20,639 nt of DNA from Caryophanales bacterium UBA1744 (GTDB lineage: Bacteria > Bacillota_I > Bacilli_A > RFN20 > CAG-826), in assembly GCA_002314915.1 (NCBI GenBank), contig DCHU01000011.1, positions 1-20,639 of the forward strand, read 5' to 3'. The translations under genes and the position numbers were made by a program. Under the pieces are notes generated by a model. The model was not told the origin of the DNA. It did no database searches and worked only from the letters and a program-made list of their open reading frames with translations. How positions within the stretch are numbered: position 1 is the stretch's first letter; each line of letters begins with the position of its first letter. Below are positions 8,245-14,765 of this stretch, one piece after another.

Positions 8245-9528
8245 ATGAAATACGGGTTAATCGGAGAAACAGTCCAACATTCATACGCAAAAGAATTCCA
8301 CGAATCAATCTCGCCTATCACTTATGAGATTAAATCGATGGATGAGAACTCTTTTGATGCTCTGATGAAATCAAGGGATTTTAAAGGAGTTAACATCACC
8401 ATTCCATATAAAGAAAAGGTAATAAAATATCTCGATGAAATCAGTGATATTGCAAAAGAAATTGGTGCTGTTAACATCGTAATCAACCATAAAGGTAAAT
8501 TATATGGGGATAATGTTGATGCTTATGGTCTCATGATCAATATCAAGCATTTCCATATCGATATTGAAGGAAAAAACGTTCTTATCTTAGGAACGGGTGG
8601 CACTTCTAACACGGCTCAGTATGTCTGTAAGAAGTTAGGCGCCAAATCAATTACCAAAGCGACCATCAACGCCGATGAGGTAACCGATGGAATAGTTACA
8701 TACAAAGACGCTAAGAAACTCAAAAATACTCAAGTCATCATAAACACCACTCCTGTTGGCATGTGGCCTCATGTCGATGACGATTTGCTCGTTAACCTTG
8801 ATTGTTATCCTAAGATCGAGTCGGTTTTAGACTGCATCTACAATCCATATAAGACAAAACTGATGATTGAAGCTAAGCATAGGGGTCTTAAATATGCGAA
8901 TGGTCTTATGATGCTTGTCGCGCAAGGAATCAAAACCAACGAGATGTTTACGGGCAAGACCTACGACAAGAGAATATACCAGCAGATTTATCTCAACCTC
9001 ATTTGCCGCGACACGAACATTGTCCTTATCGGCATGCCTGGAGCGGGCAAAAAGAAGATTGGTCAAGCGCTATCAGATAAATTAGGCGTATACGCGTATG
9101 ACGTCGATAGGCAAATCGAGATTAGGCAGAATAGCAAGATATTCGATTTGTTGATGCATTATGACGCAAGACACTATAGAGACATCGAATCCGAGATGAT
9201 TAGAGACCTCGCTAAAAAGAAAGGCAAAATCATATCCACCGGTTCAGGAGTCGTCTTAAGAGAGAAGAATATCCATGTATTGGAAAGAAACGCGATCATC
9301 ATCTACGTTAAGAGAGATGTCGAAGGTATCGAGATAGAACTTCAGAACGATAGACTCTACAACATCAATTTAGCTATAGAGAAATACGGTTCACTCGAGA
9401 ATATGATGAAAGATAGAGAAAAACTCTATAAGAAATACTGCGATTATGTAGTCCACAACAACGCTGATGAGGATACAATCAGCGATAAGATAATCTACAA
9501 GATAATCGGTGAAGAAATAGATGAATAA
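8245..9528 (+). CDS. Bifunctional shikimate dehydrogenase / shikimate kinase fusion
   Basis: A 427-residue fusion. Residues 1 to about 255 are AroE: MKYGLIGE start, HSYAKEFH, NITIPYKE (Lys56), GDNVDAYG (Asp92), the dinucleotide loop ILGTGGTSNTA, INTTPVGMWP and NGLMMLVAQG. Residues from about 258 are AroK: GMPGAGKKKIG (263-273), YDVDRQIE, HYRDIESEM, ISTGSGVVL and DREKLYKKYCDYV. Together they would reduce 3-dehydroshikimate and phosphorylate shikimate. Several active-site residues differ: the second shikimate-binding Ser of AroE is Ala15, the P-loop Ser/Thr is Lys, and the GGG loop is GSG. Activity of the kinase half is therefore uncertain. An in-frame ATG at 8221 would add eight residues, but the family N-terminus matches 8245. 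Neither start has a clear ribosome site. No other shikimate gene is nearby. Confidence 0.88.
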   Translation: MKYGLIGETVQHSYAKEFHESISPITYEIKSMDENSFDALMKSRDFKGVNITIPYKEKVIKYLDEISDIAKEIGAVNIVINHKGKLYGDNVDAYGLMINIKHFHIDIEGKNVLILGTGGTSNTAQYVCKKLGAKSITKATINADEVTDGIVTYKDAKKLKNTQVIINTTPVGMWPHVDDDLLVNLDCYPKIESVLDCIYNPYKTKLMIEAKHRGLKYANGLMMLVAQGIKTNEMFTGKTYDKRIYQQIYLNLICRDTNIVLIGMPGAGKKKIGQALSDKLGVYAYDVDRQIEIRQNSKIFDLLMHYDARHYRDIESEMIRDLAKKKGKIISTGSGVVLREKNIHVLERNAIIIYVKRDVEGIEIELQNDRLYNINLAIEKYGSLENMMKDREKLYKKYCDYVVHNNADEDTISDKIIYKIIGEEIDE

Positions 9529-9565
9529 AACGGCTCGCAAAATGTGAGCCGTTATCTTTTTACCT
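9529..9565 (+). terminator. Terminator of the aroE-aroK gene
   Basis: AACGGCTC (9529-9536) and GAGCCGTT (9546-9553) form a perfect 8-bp stem with a 9-nt loop, followed by ATCTTTTTACC. It starts right after the TAA. Confidence 0.85.
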
Positions 9566-9593
9566 TTTCTATTAGGTAATAATGTAACTCGAT
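9551..9593. repeat. Dispersed intergenic element, copy A, as imperfect inverted repeat
   Basis: Left arm GTTATCTTTTTACCT (9551-9565), 8-nt spacer, right arm AGGTAATAATGTAAC (9574-9588); 12 of 15 positions pair. The left arm overlaps the T-tract of the aroE-aroK terminator. The whole unit is about 80% identical to 10276-10318 on the other side of the next gene. Confidence 0.5.
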
Positions 9594-9597
9594 AAAC

Positions 9598-9628
9598 GCA
9601 AAAGAAAAGCCCCAGTATTAACTGAGGC
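9598..9628 (-). terminator. Terminator of the small membrane-protein gene
   Basis: On the minus strand GCCTCAG (9622-9628) pairs with CTGGGGC (9609-9615), including one G-U pair, across a 6-nt loop. The stem is followed by TTTTCTTT. It lies 20 nt after the stop of the 9649-10146 gene. Confidence 0.8.
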
Positions 9629-9648
9629 ATATAGGTTAAATGAATAAC

Positions 9649-10146
9649 TTATTTCTTGTTGCTGTCGATGAAAGCAAAGACAGCTGGAAGGATTGCAAGA
9701 GCTCCTGCGATGACGAGTAAGATGCCACCGATGACCCATCCAGCGCCAATTGATAAGTTGGAGCCGTTTGAGACGCCGTTTGCGCTCATCCATGAAGCCT
9801 TAATGCAGAATGCACAGATGCCTGAAGCTAAGAGCAATGCTAATGCTCCAAGATTGATAGCGCCTGCGAACTTGTCGAGAACGTTGATCTTGAAGAATGG
9901 GAGGACAAATGCTGCAACTAAAGCGAGGAATGCGATGGTTGTGAATAACCAAGCGATTAATCCTGCTGCTGCGAGCTTTGCGTCTTCATTTCCGAAGATA
10001 GCTGCTGTTCCTTCGACCTGGCCCTTGAAGGTTCCGATAATTGTTGAAGCGGAGAACTTAACTGCTGGGCAAGCCATGATGAGGATCCAGCCAACGAGTG
10101 CGACGACTGCTGCTGCAATACCAGAATACTTTAAGTACTTTTTCAT
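9649..10146 (-). CDS. Small four-helix membrane protein of unknown function
   Basis: A 165-residue, Ala/Ile/Val-rich protein with four predicted membrane helices at about 8-27, 60-83, 92-114 and 130-156. Between helices 1 and 2 is a polar loop of about 30 residues (KFSASTIIGTFKGQVEG...), and it ends in a short charged tail (DSNKK). I do not recognise the family and assign no function. The ATG at 10146 has an AAGGA site 8 nt upstream and a good TTGCGA-17-TTATAT promoter, and a terminator follows, so it is a complete single-gene unit. A 15-bp dyad lies at the expected transcription start. Related 45-bp dyad-bearing sequences lie on both sides of the gene. Confidence 0.8.
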   Translation of the reverse strand: MKKYLKYSGIAAAVVALVGWILIMACPAVKFSASTIIGTFKGQVEGTAAIFGNEDAKLAAAGLIAWLFTTIAFLALVAAFVLPFFKINVLDKFAGAINLGALALLLASGICAFCIKASWMSANGVSNGSNLSIGAGWVIGGILLVIAGALAILPAVFAFIDSNKK

Positions 10147-10166
10147 TTTTAAAATCCTTTCGTATA

Positions 10167-10215
10167 TGTTCTAGAAGAACACTTAAATATAAAGGCAAAA
10201 ACATATCCTTCGCAA
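10167..10215 (-). promoter_or_regulatory. Promoter with operator-like dyad for the small membrane-protein gene
   Basis: On the minus strand -35 TTGCGA (10210-10215), a 17-nt spacer, and -10 TTATAT (10187-10192). Just downstream is the palindrome TGTTCT-AGA-AGAACA (10167-10181), which covers the expected start of transcription. It could be a repressor site or a 5' leader hairpin. The ribosome site AAGGA follows near 10155. Confidence 0.55.
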
Positions 10216-10224
10216 TAGGTTTAT

Positions 10225-10254
10225 TAAAAGAAAAAACACATTGTTCAAATGTGT
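10225..10254 (-). terminator. Terminator of the 186-residue membrane-protein gene
   Basis: On the minus strand ACACATT (10248-10254) and AATGTGT (10236-10242) form a 7-bp stem with a 5-nt loop, followed by TTTTTCTTTT. It separates this gene from the promoter of the next. Confidence 0.8.
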
Positions 10255-10275
10255 CTCTTAACTCGATTTTGTCTT

Positions 10276-10318
10276 GTTATTTTTTTACCTATTTTATTAG
10301 GTATTAATATTATTCGAT
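10276..10318. repeat. Dispersed intergenic element, copy B
   Basis: Left arm GTTATTTTTTTACCT (10276-10290), 8-nt spacer, right arm AGGTATTAATATTAT (10299-10313), then TCGAT. It aligns without gaps to copy A with about 80% identity over 45 bp, in the same orientation. It overlaps the stop codon of the gene ending at 10310. Confidence 0.45.
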
Positions 10319-10870
10319 TTGTTCTTTCTTTTTGGATAAAACGTATAAGATTATTGCGCCAATTGCATCCATGCAGAATACAAAGTGGAATATAAGGCTG
10401 GCGATTGTCCAACCGTCTGGTTTTTTCTTGTTTCTAATCATATCAGAAATCATGTATGCGAATGTTGGACAGCTTGTCGCAAGCATATTCACGTATGTCA
10501 GGAATGAGGCGATAAGGATTAGAAGCGGAATTCCAATCAAAAGGAAGGGATTCAGCATTGCCGCCACAAGTAAGAAACAGAACGAGAAATTGATCAGATA
10601 CCATGGAATGAGAGCGAGTTTCACTATCATCGAGGTTTTGAGCGGATTCTCCGGTTTCTTGAAGGCGGATACCAATGACAAGACCGCACAGGCAACCGAT
10701 GAGGAGAATGTGATGACCCAACCTGCAACAATCATTCCGATGAATGCAGAAGTCACCCCATCACTCAGGGTCACCGGAATCATCTCCAAGATTATGAATA
10801 TGAGGAGAGGTAATTGTGATAGGTACATTATTGCCGCTTGGGCTATTAAATATCTTTTTGCGTGTTTCAT
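10310..10870 (-). CDS. Membrane protein of unknown function (about five helices)
   Basis: A 186-residue protein beginning MKHAKRYLIAQAAI, with about five predicted membrane helices near 10-31, 40-68, 80-103, 107-129 and 156-178. A Lys-rich loop (IRNKKKPDGW) precedes the last helix and a KKKEQ tail ends it. I do not recognise the family. The frame stays open upstream to 11359, but that part lies antisense to apt and is clearly spurious. The ATG at 10870 is the first Met before the hydrophobic core. No ribosome site precedes it. A TATAAA box lies exactly 7 nt upstream, so transcription probably starts at or next to the ATG. Confidence 0.72.
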   Translation of the reverse strand: MKHAKRYLIAQAAIMYLSQLPLLIFIILEMIPVTLSDGVTSAFIGMIVAGWVITFSSSVACAVLSLVSAFKKPENPLKTSMIVKLALIPWYLINFSFCFLLVAAMLNPFLLIGIPLLILIASFLTYVNMLATSCPTFAYMISDMIRNKKKPDGWTIASLIFHFVFCMDAIGAIILYVLSKKKEQIE

Positions 10871-10906
10871 GGGAACATTTATATCCCTATTAATTCGTAT
10901 AGTCCA
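10871..10906 (-). promoter_or_regulatory. Candidate leaderless promoter for the 186-residue membrane protein
   Basis: On the minus strand TGGACT (10901-10906), 17-nt spacer, TATAAA (10878-10883), then 7 nt to the ATG at 10870. There is no room for a conventional Shine-Dalgarno sequence. Confidence 0.5.
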
Positions 10907-10928
10907 TAGACAAACTTTCAAAAGCCTA

Positions 10929-10976
10929 TTAAACAATTCTTTGAATGAGATTATAATTTTACTGTTATAAACGGAG
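10929..10976 (+). promoter_or_regulatory. apt promoter and ribosome site
   Basis: A perfect -10 TATAAT (10952-10957) sits 17 nt after TTAAAC (10929-10934). GGAG at 10973-10976 is well placed for the ATG at 10983. The leader is about 20 nt, so no riboswitch controls apt from this promoter. Confidence 0.65.
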
Positions 10977-10982
10977 TTACAT

Positions 10983-11531
10983 ATGACCAAGAAAGAATTC
11001 GTTGTCGCAGAGGCTGCTAACCACATTTGCGACGTTCCAGGTTTCCCAAAAGAGGGAATCATTTTCAAAGACATCACACCAGTGTTCGAAGATCCAGCAT
11101 ACGCATACGCGGTAATCGAGCTCATGGCGCAGGAATTGCACGATAAAGGAATCGAGTTCGACAAGATCATTGCTCCTGAATCACGTGGATTCTTATTCGG
11201 CGTTCCACTATCGATTGTCACACGTAGACCACTCATCCTCGCTAGAAAGCCAGGAAAGCTACCTAGACCAGGCGTATCCGCTTCATATGCTCTTGAGTAC
11301 GGAGAAGCAACCCTCGTTATCACCAAGGATTCGATTAAGCCAGGCGAAAAGGTTGTCATCGTCGACGACTTACTCGCAACGGGCGGTTCCGCTAATGCAT
11401 GCGCTGCGCTCGCAGAGAAATCAGGAGCAACAGTCGTAGGCTGTGCATTCTATCTTGAACTCACTCCACTTAAGGGTAGAGAGAAGATTCCATATCCTGT
11501 CGTTTCAATCGTTGAGGTTGAAGCTTACTAA
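10983..11531 (+). CDS. apt: Adenine phosphoribosyltransferase
   Basis: A 182-residue type I phosphoribosyltransferase. The adenine-specific N-terminal region (PGFPKEGIIFKDITPVF) precedes the core APESRGFLFG and ARKPGKLPRPG. The PRPP-binding loop is VVIVDDLLATGGSANA, with the two Asp residues. It turns adenine plus PRPP into AMP in the cytoplasm. Length and order match bacterial Apt throughout. It is a single-gene unit with its own promoter and a bidirectional terminator. It fits the purine-salvage theme of the nucleoside importer further downstream, though it is on the opposite strand and not in that operon. Confidence 0.96.
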   Translation: MTKKEFVVAEAANHICDVPGFPKEGIIFKDITPVFEDPAYAYAVIELMAQELHDKGIEFDKIIAPESRGFLFGVPLSIVTRRPLILARKPGKLPRPGVSASYALEYGEATLVITKDSIKPGEKVVIVDDLLATGGSANACAALAEKSGATVVGCAFYLELTPLKGREKIPYPVVSIVEVEAY

Positions 11532-11534
11532 AGG

Positions 11535-11568
11535 TAAAAAAGACTGAGGTTGAATTCTCAGTCTTTTT
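11535..11568. terminator. Bidirectional terminator between apt and the DUF389 gene
   Basis: GACTGAG (11542-11548) and CTCAGTC (11557-11563) form a perfect 7-bp stem with an 8-nt loop. There are A residues before and T residues after, so it reads as an intrinsic terminator in both directions. The DUF389 stop codon lies inside its tract. Confidence 0.85.
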
Positions 11569-12454
11569 ATATGATTCCTAAACCTATTAGTATCGCAAGA
11601 ACAACGGCGGGGAGAACAATGATCACGGTATTCACATACATAAGGATATGCAATCTTTTCCATCTCTGAGGATTGAGTTCCGTGACCTTTGGAATATTGA
11701 GAATCGATAGAACCAAAGCAGACGAAGCAAAGATGAAGTAAACATTAATAAGGAATAGGTATGAGGAACCTAGGAGCATTCTCCACTCGCCATTTGCAAG
11801 GGAATAGCCCATTGTACATAAAGGCGGCATAAGAGCCGTAGCGATTGCGACTCCGGGAATGACATTGGAGAACTTGCTCTCTCTAGTCATCGCAATAATG
11901 CCCGCTATCCCGCCGGAAATTGCAATAATCACATCAAATAACGATGGTGACGTTCTAATTAGTATCTCATCCGTTGGAGTCTTGATAGGAGTTATCAGGA
12001 AATAAAGAGTGGAGACTAGGAAGGCCACTAAGAATTGGAATAATAGGCCTTCTACGGAGCCTTTGACGAATTTTCTGTCACACGACACAATTCCATAGGC
12101 GATTGCCATAATCGTGCCCATAAGAGGCGAAATCAGCATTGCACCGATGATGGCGGCGGTTGAACCGGCGTTAAGACCAACGCTTGCGATGATGATGGCA
12201 AGGATTAACAAAATCGCGTTGGTTCCCGTTATACGGCCATTATTTCTGATTCTTTCTCTTATCTCACCGTGGCTAGCAACATCATCGTGGATGGAGAAAA
12301 AAGACTTCATCGAATGAATGAAAGCTTCCTTTCTGGTGCGATGCTTTTTATGCAGCTTATCCAAATCGGACTTAATGGAGATGATCGTATCTTTCTCTTC
12401 AAGAGTCTCAATTTCTTCAGTTTCTTCTATTTCTTCTAGTTTTTCTTCGCTCAT
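11567..12454 (-). CDS. DUF389 family membrane protein (TIGR00341-like)
   Basis: A 295-residue protein. The first 75 residues are cytoplasmic and strikingly acidic at the start (EEKLEEIEETEEIETLEEKD), then basic (HKKHRTRKEAF). The membrane core carries the family signatures ASVGLNAGSTAAIIGAMLISPLMG (about 90-115) and PGVAIATALMPPLCTMGYSLANG (about 199-221), with six or so hydrophobic segments to the C-terminus. The biochemical role of DUF389 is not established, so none is given. It is transcribed alone and ends in the terminator shared with apt. The start at 12454 has only a weak TAGGTA upstream, and the promoter is not clear to me. Confidence 0.88.
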   Translation of the reverse strand: MSEEKLEEIEETEEIETLEEKDTIISIKSDLDKLHKKHRTRKEAFIHSMKSFFSIHDDVASHGEIRERIRNNGRITGTNAILLILAIIIASVGLNAGSTAAIIGAMLISPLMGTIMAIAYGIVSCDRKFVKGSVEGLLFQFLVAFLVSTLYFLITPIKTPTDEILIRTSPSLFDVIIAISGGIAGIIAMTRESKFSNVIPGVAIATALMPPLCTMGYSLANGEWRMLLGSSYLFLINVYFIFASSALVLSILNIPKVTELNPQRWKRLHILMYVNTVIIVLPAVVLAILIGLGII

Positions 12455-12510
12455 AAGATACCTACAAAAAAATACAAAATTTATAATCCAATTTCTATAG
12501 CCTAAAGGTA

Positions 12511-12537
12511 GAGAAAAGAAAAAGCAGCAAGCTGCTT
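12511..12537 (-). terminator. Terminator of the bmp-nup operon
   Basis: On the minus strand AAGCAGC-TT-GCTGCTT (12522-12537) folds into a short GC-rich hairpin and is followed by TTTCTTTTC. It lies about 15 nt after the nupC stop. Confidence 0.75.
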
Positions 12538-12551
12538 AATCTTTTTGTTAG

Positions 12552-13544
12552 TTATCTATCTTCTCGGAAATAAGAAACGCCAAGAGATGCAGGTCCTTGA
12601 TTCTCTTTCTTACCCATGAGAGAGGTAACTACAAGAACAATGATTGTTACGACGTATGGGATGAGAGGGAAGAGTTTAAGCTGAGCGAATGTGAATGTGA
12701 CATCTGGGAAGAAGACATTAACGAAGCTCGGGAAGATGTAGAGAGCGCCGAAGATGAATGATCCAAGGATTGATAATGCCGGTTTCCAAAGGGTGAAGAT
12801 GACGAGTGCGATGCAGAGCCATCCGATTCCTTCAACGGTTCCTGCGAGTTCCGCGCCAACGATACCGCCCATGTACTGCATGACATAGACGAGTCCGCCG
12901 AGACCAGCGATTGATGAGCCTGCAAGGATAAATACATATTTGTATTTGGTGACGTTGATACCTGCAGCGTCTGCGGTAGCTGGGGATTCACCGACCGCTC
13001 TGAGGTTAAGACCGATTCTAGTGAACGCTAAGACAACTGCGGCTGCAACAGCGATTGCAATTGCAAAGTAAGTGAGGAATCCGTGACCGAAGACGATTTT
13101 CCCAAATCCGCCAAGACTGTCAGCGAATGGAAGATGAGCAAGGAAGAATTTGTTACCCGCTTCTGAAAGAAGAGCGCCTTTTCCGCCTTCGCCTTCAATC
13201 TTGATGATGTTGTTGATGAATACTGATGAGAAGCCGTTTCCGAAGATTGTTAAGGCTAAACCTGTAACGTTCTGGTTGCAGCGGAGTGAGACTGTGAGGA
13301 AGGCATAAATGCCACCTGCCACTGCCGCAAAGATGATTGAGAACAAAATAGCGCAGAAGATAGAGAGAACACCATTGACATTGTTTGCGATAACAACGCC
13401 CAAGATACCGCCAGCAGCGCCAACGCACATGATACCTGGGATACCGAGGTTTAAGTGTCCTGCTTTCTCGGTGAGGATTTCGCCGACGCATCCAAGTAAG
13501 AAGATGACAGCGATTGCAATAGCCTGGAATAAGAATTCAACCAT
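12552..13544 (-). CDS. nupC: Nucleoside ABC transporter permease, second subunit
   Basis: A 330-residue membrane protein of the branched-chain/simple-sugar permease fold as used in BMP-type nucleoside importers. Family signatures are EILTEKAGHLNLGIPGIMCVGAAGG at the N-terminus and RAVGESPATADAAGINV near residue 180, the EAA-like loop that contacts the ATPase. About eight to ten membrane helices are expected. The ATG at 13544 has a GGGAGG site inside the end of nupB, two bases after that stop. With NupB it forms the channel for purine nucleosides delivered by Bmp. The name follows the Streptococcus/Lactococcus nup system by family and gene order; the exact substrate is inferred from the riboswitch. 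Confidence 0.88.
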   Translation of the reverse strand: MVEFLFQAIAIAVIFLLGCVGEILTEKAGHLNLGIPGIMCVGAAGGILGVVIANNVNGVLSIFCAILFSIIFAAVAGGIYAFLTVSLRCNQNVTGLALTIFGNGFSSVFINNIIKIEGEGGKGALLSEAGNKFFLAHLPFADSLGGFGKIVFGHGFLTYFAIAIAVAAAVVLAFTRIGLNLRAVGESPATADAAGINVTKYKYVFILAGSSIAGLGGLVYVMQYMGGIVGAELAGTVEGIGWLCIALVIFTLWKPALSILGSFIFGALYIFPSFVNVFFPDVTFTFAQLKLFPLIPYVVTIIVLVVTSLMGKKENQGPASLGVSYFREDR

Positions 13545-13546
13545 TG

Positions 13547-14764
13547 TTATTTACCTCCCTTTGTTAATTTGAGCTTGAGACCGGTGAAGAAATTACCGAT
13601 CTTCTCGAATACTGGTGAGAGTTTCTTGCCAACCCAGACGAATGGGAAGGCGATTTTGTCCACCACTTTCTGAGCGTCTGCTCTCCAGATTATCTTATAG
13701 GATACGAAGAATTCAGAGGCGATCAGAAGGAAGAAGATGATGCCGGTGATAACGGATGAGAGGTTCTCGTCTGTGAAGCCAAAGTCCTCATTAACCTGAG
13801 ACATACCTTTGGTAATGAAGGCGATGAAGAGGGATATGAACACCATGACGATTGGCGAGAAATGAGATAACCAAGCGACCATGATTCCGGTGAATCCCAT
13901 ATTGGAGTCCATATTTGTGGACATCATGTAGTTGATCGCGCCAGATAAGACGAAGCCAACAAGACCACATAAGATACCTGAGAACAAGACTGTGCGGATC
14001 GTGACCCATTTGACATTGATGCCGATGTATCTTGCGGTGTTTTCTGATTCGCCGACAACCGATAACTCATATCCGTGTTTGGAATATTTGAGATACAAGG
14101 CTACCGCGGTCGTGATGAAGACGAACAAGACGATAGGAAGGAAGCATTTGCCAAATGGTGTGTTATTGATGATTGGCAACTGTCCATTGGTCAAAGGAGT
14201 CATAGAGCCGGTGCCTTTGGGATACCAAGATGAGATGGTATATCCAACGAGGATTGCAGCGATATAGTTGAGCATCAATGTGAATAATGACTCGTTTGTT
14301 TTGAAGAATGCCTTAAATAAGGCAGGGATGACAGCCCAAATGCCCGCAAAAGCGACTGCTGCCACAAGCATGAGAATCCAAAGGATTGGGTCAGGAAGCT
14401 TTCCGCCGAGGTAGAACATGACGACGCATGTGCCTAAGCAGCCCATGAGAATCTGACCGTTTCCGCCGAGGTTCCAGAACTTCATCTTGAAGGCTGGGAC
14501 AAGAGCGATTGAAACTCCGAGGAGCAATGCTGCCTCAAGGAGGTATTTCCAGAATCTTCTAGGCGTTGAGAAGACGCCGCTTGCCATAGAGCCGAAGAAT
14601 CCAAAGAAATTGTTGGATTTTGGAGATAACGCGACGACGAATATCGCTGCGATTAATAATCCGATGAAGATGCTGAGGACTTTGATGCCAACTTTTGCGC
14701 CTGGCTTGATATCCATTCTCTTGACGATGTGGAATAAAGGTTCTCTTTTGTTTTCGTGTGCCAT
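13547..14764 (-). CDS. nupB: Nucleoside ABC transporter permease, first subunit
   Basis: A 405-residue permease with a basic cytoplasmic N-terminus (MAHENKREPLFHIVKRMD), about ten membrane helices, the FKMKFWNLGGNGQILMG signature and the ATPase-contact loop VVGESENTARYIGINV near 235-250. It is longer than NupC, as is usual for this subunit, and has a basic C-terminal tail (KLKLTKGGK). The ATG lies one base after the nupA stop, and its GGAGG site is embedded in the last Glu codons of nupA, so the two are translationally coupled. It is part of the four-gene importer. Confidence 0.88.
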   Translation of the reverse strand: MAHENKREPLFHIVKRMDIKPGAKVGIKVLSIFIGLLIAAIFVVALSPKSNNFFGFFGSMASGVFSTPRRFWKYLLEAALLLGVSIALVPAFKMKFWNLGGNGQILMGCLGTCVVMFYLGGKLPDPILWILMLVAAVAFAGIWAVIPALFKAFFKTNESLFTLMLNYIAAILVGYTISSWYPKGTGSMTPLTNGQLPIINNTPFGKCFLPIVLFVFITTAVALYLKYSKHGYELSVVGESENTARYIGINVKWVTIRTVLFSGILCGLVGFVLSGAINYMMSTNMDSNMGFTGIMVAWLSHFSPIVMVFISLFIAFITKGMSQVNEDFGFTDENLSSVITGIIFFLLIASEFFVSYKIIWRADAQKVVDKIAFPFVWVGKKLSPVFEKIGNFFTGLKLKLTKGGK

Positions 14765-14765
14765 A

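Noticed and set aside
9656..10174. Plus-strand open frame of 172 codons
   Set aside because: It is an antisense shadow of the Ala-rich membrane-protein gene, which has its own promoter, ribosome site and terminator.
9551..10318. Insertion sequence or mobile cassette bounded by the 45-bp repeats
   Set aside because: No transposase or recombinase is present, the repeats are only about 80% identical and AT-rich, and half-copies occur elsewhere. Treated as a dispersed element instead.
10332..10970. Plus-strand open frame of 212 codons
   Set aside because: It is antisense to the 10310-10870 gene and runs into the apt promoter; no ribosome site or domain.
10871..11359. N-terminal extension of the 186-residue membrane protein to 349 residues
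   Set aside because: This part is antisense to apt, has low-complexity Ser/Pro-rich sequence, and crosses both promoters; the hydrophobic protein begins at 10870.
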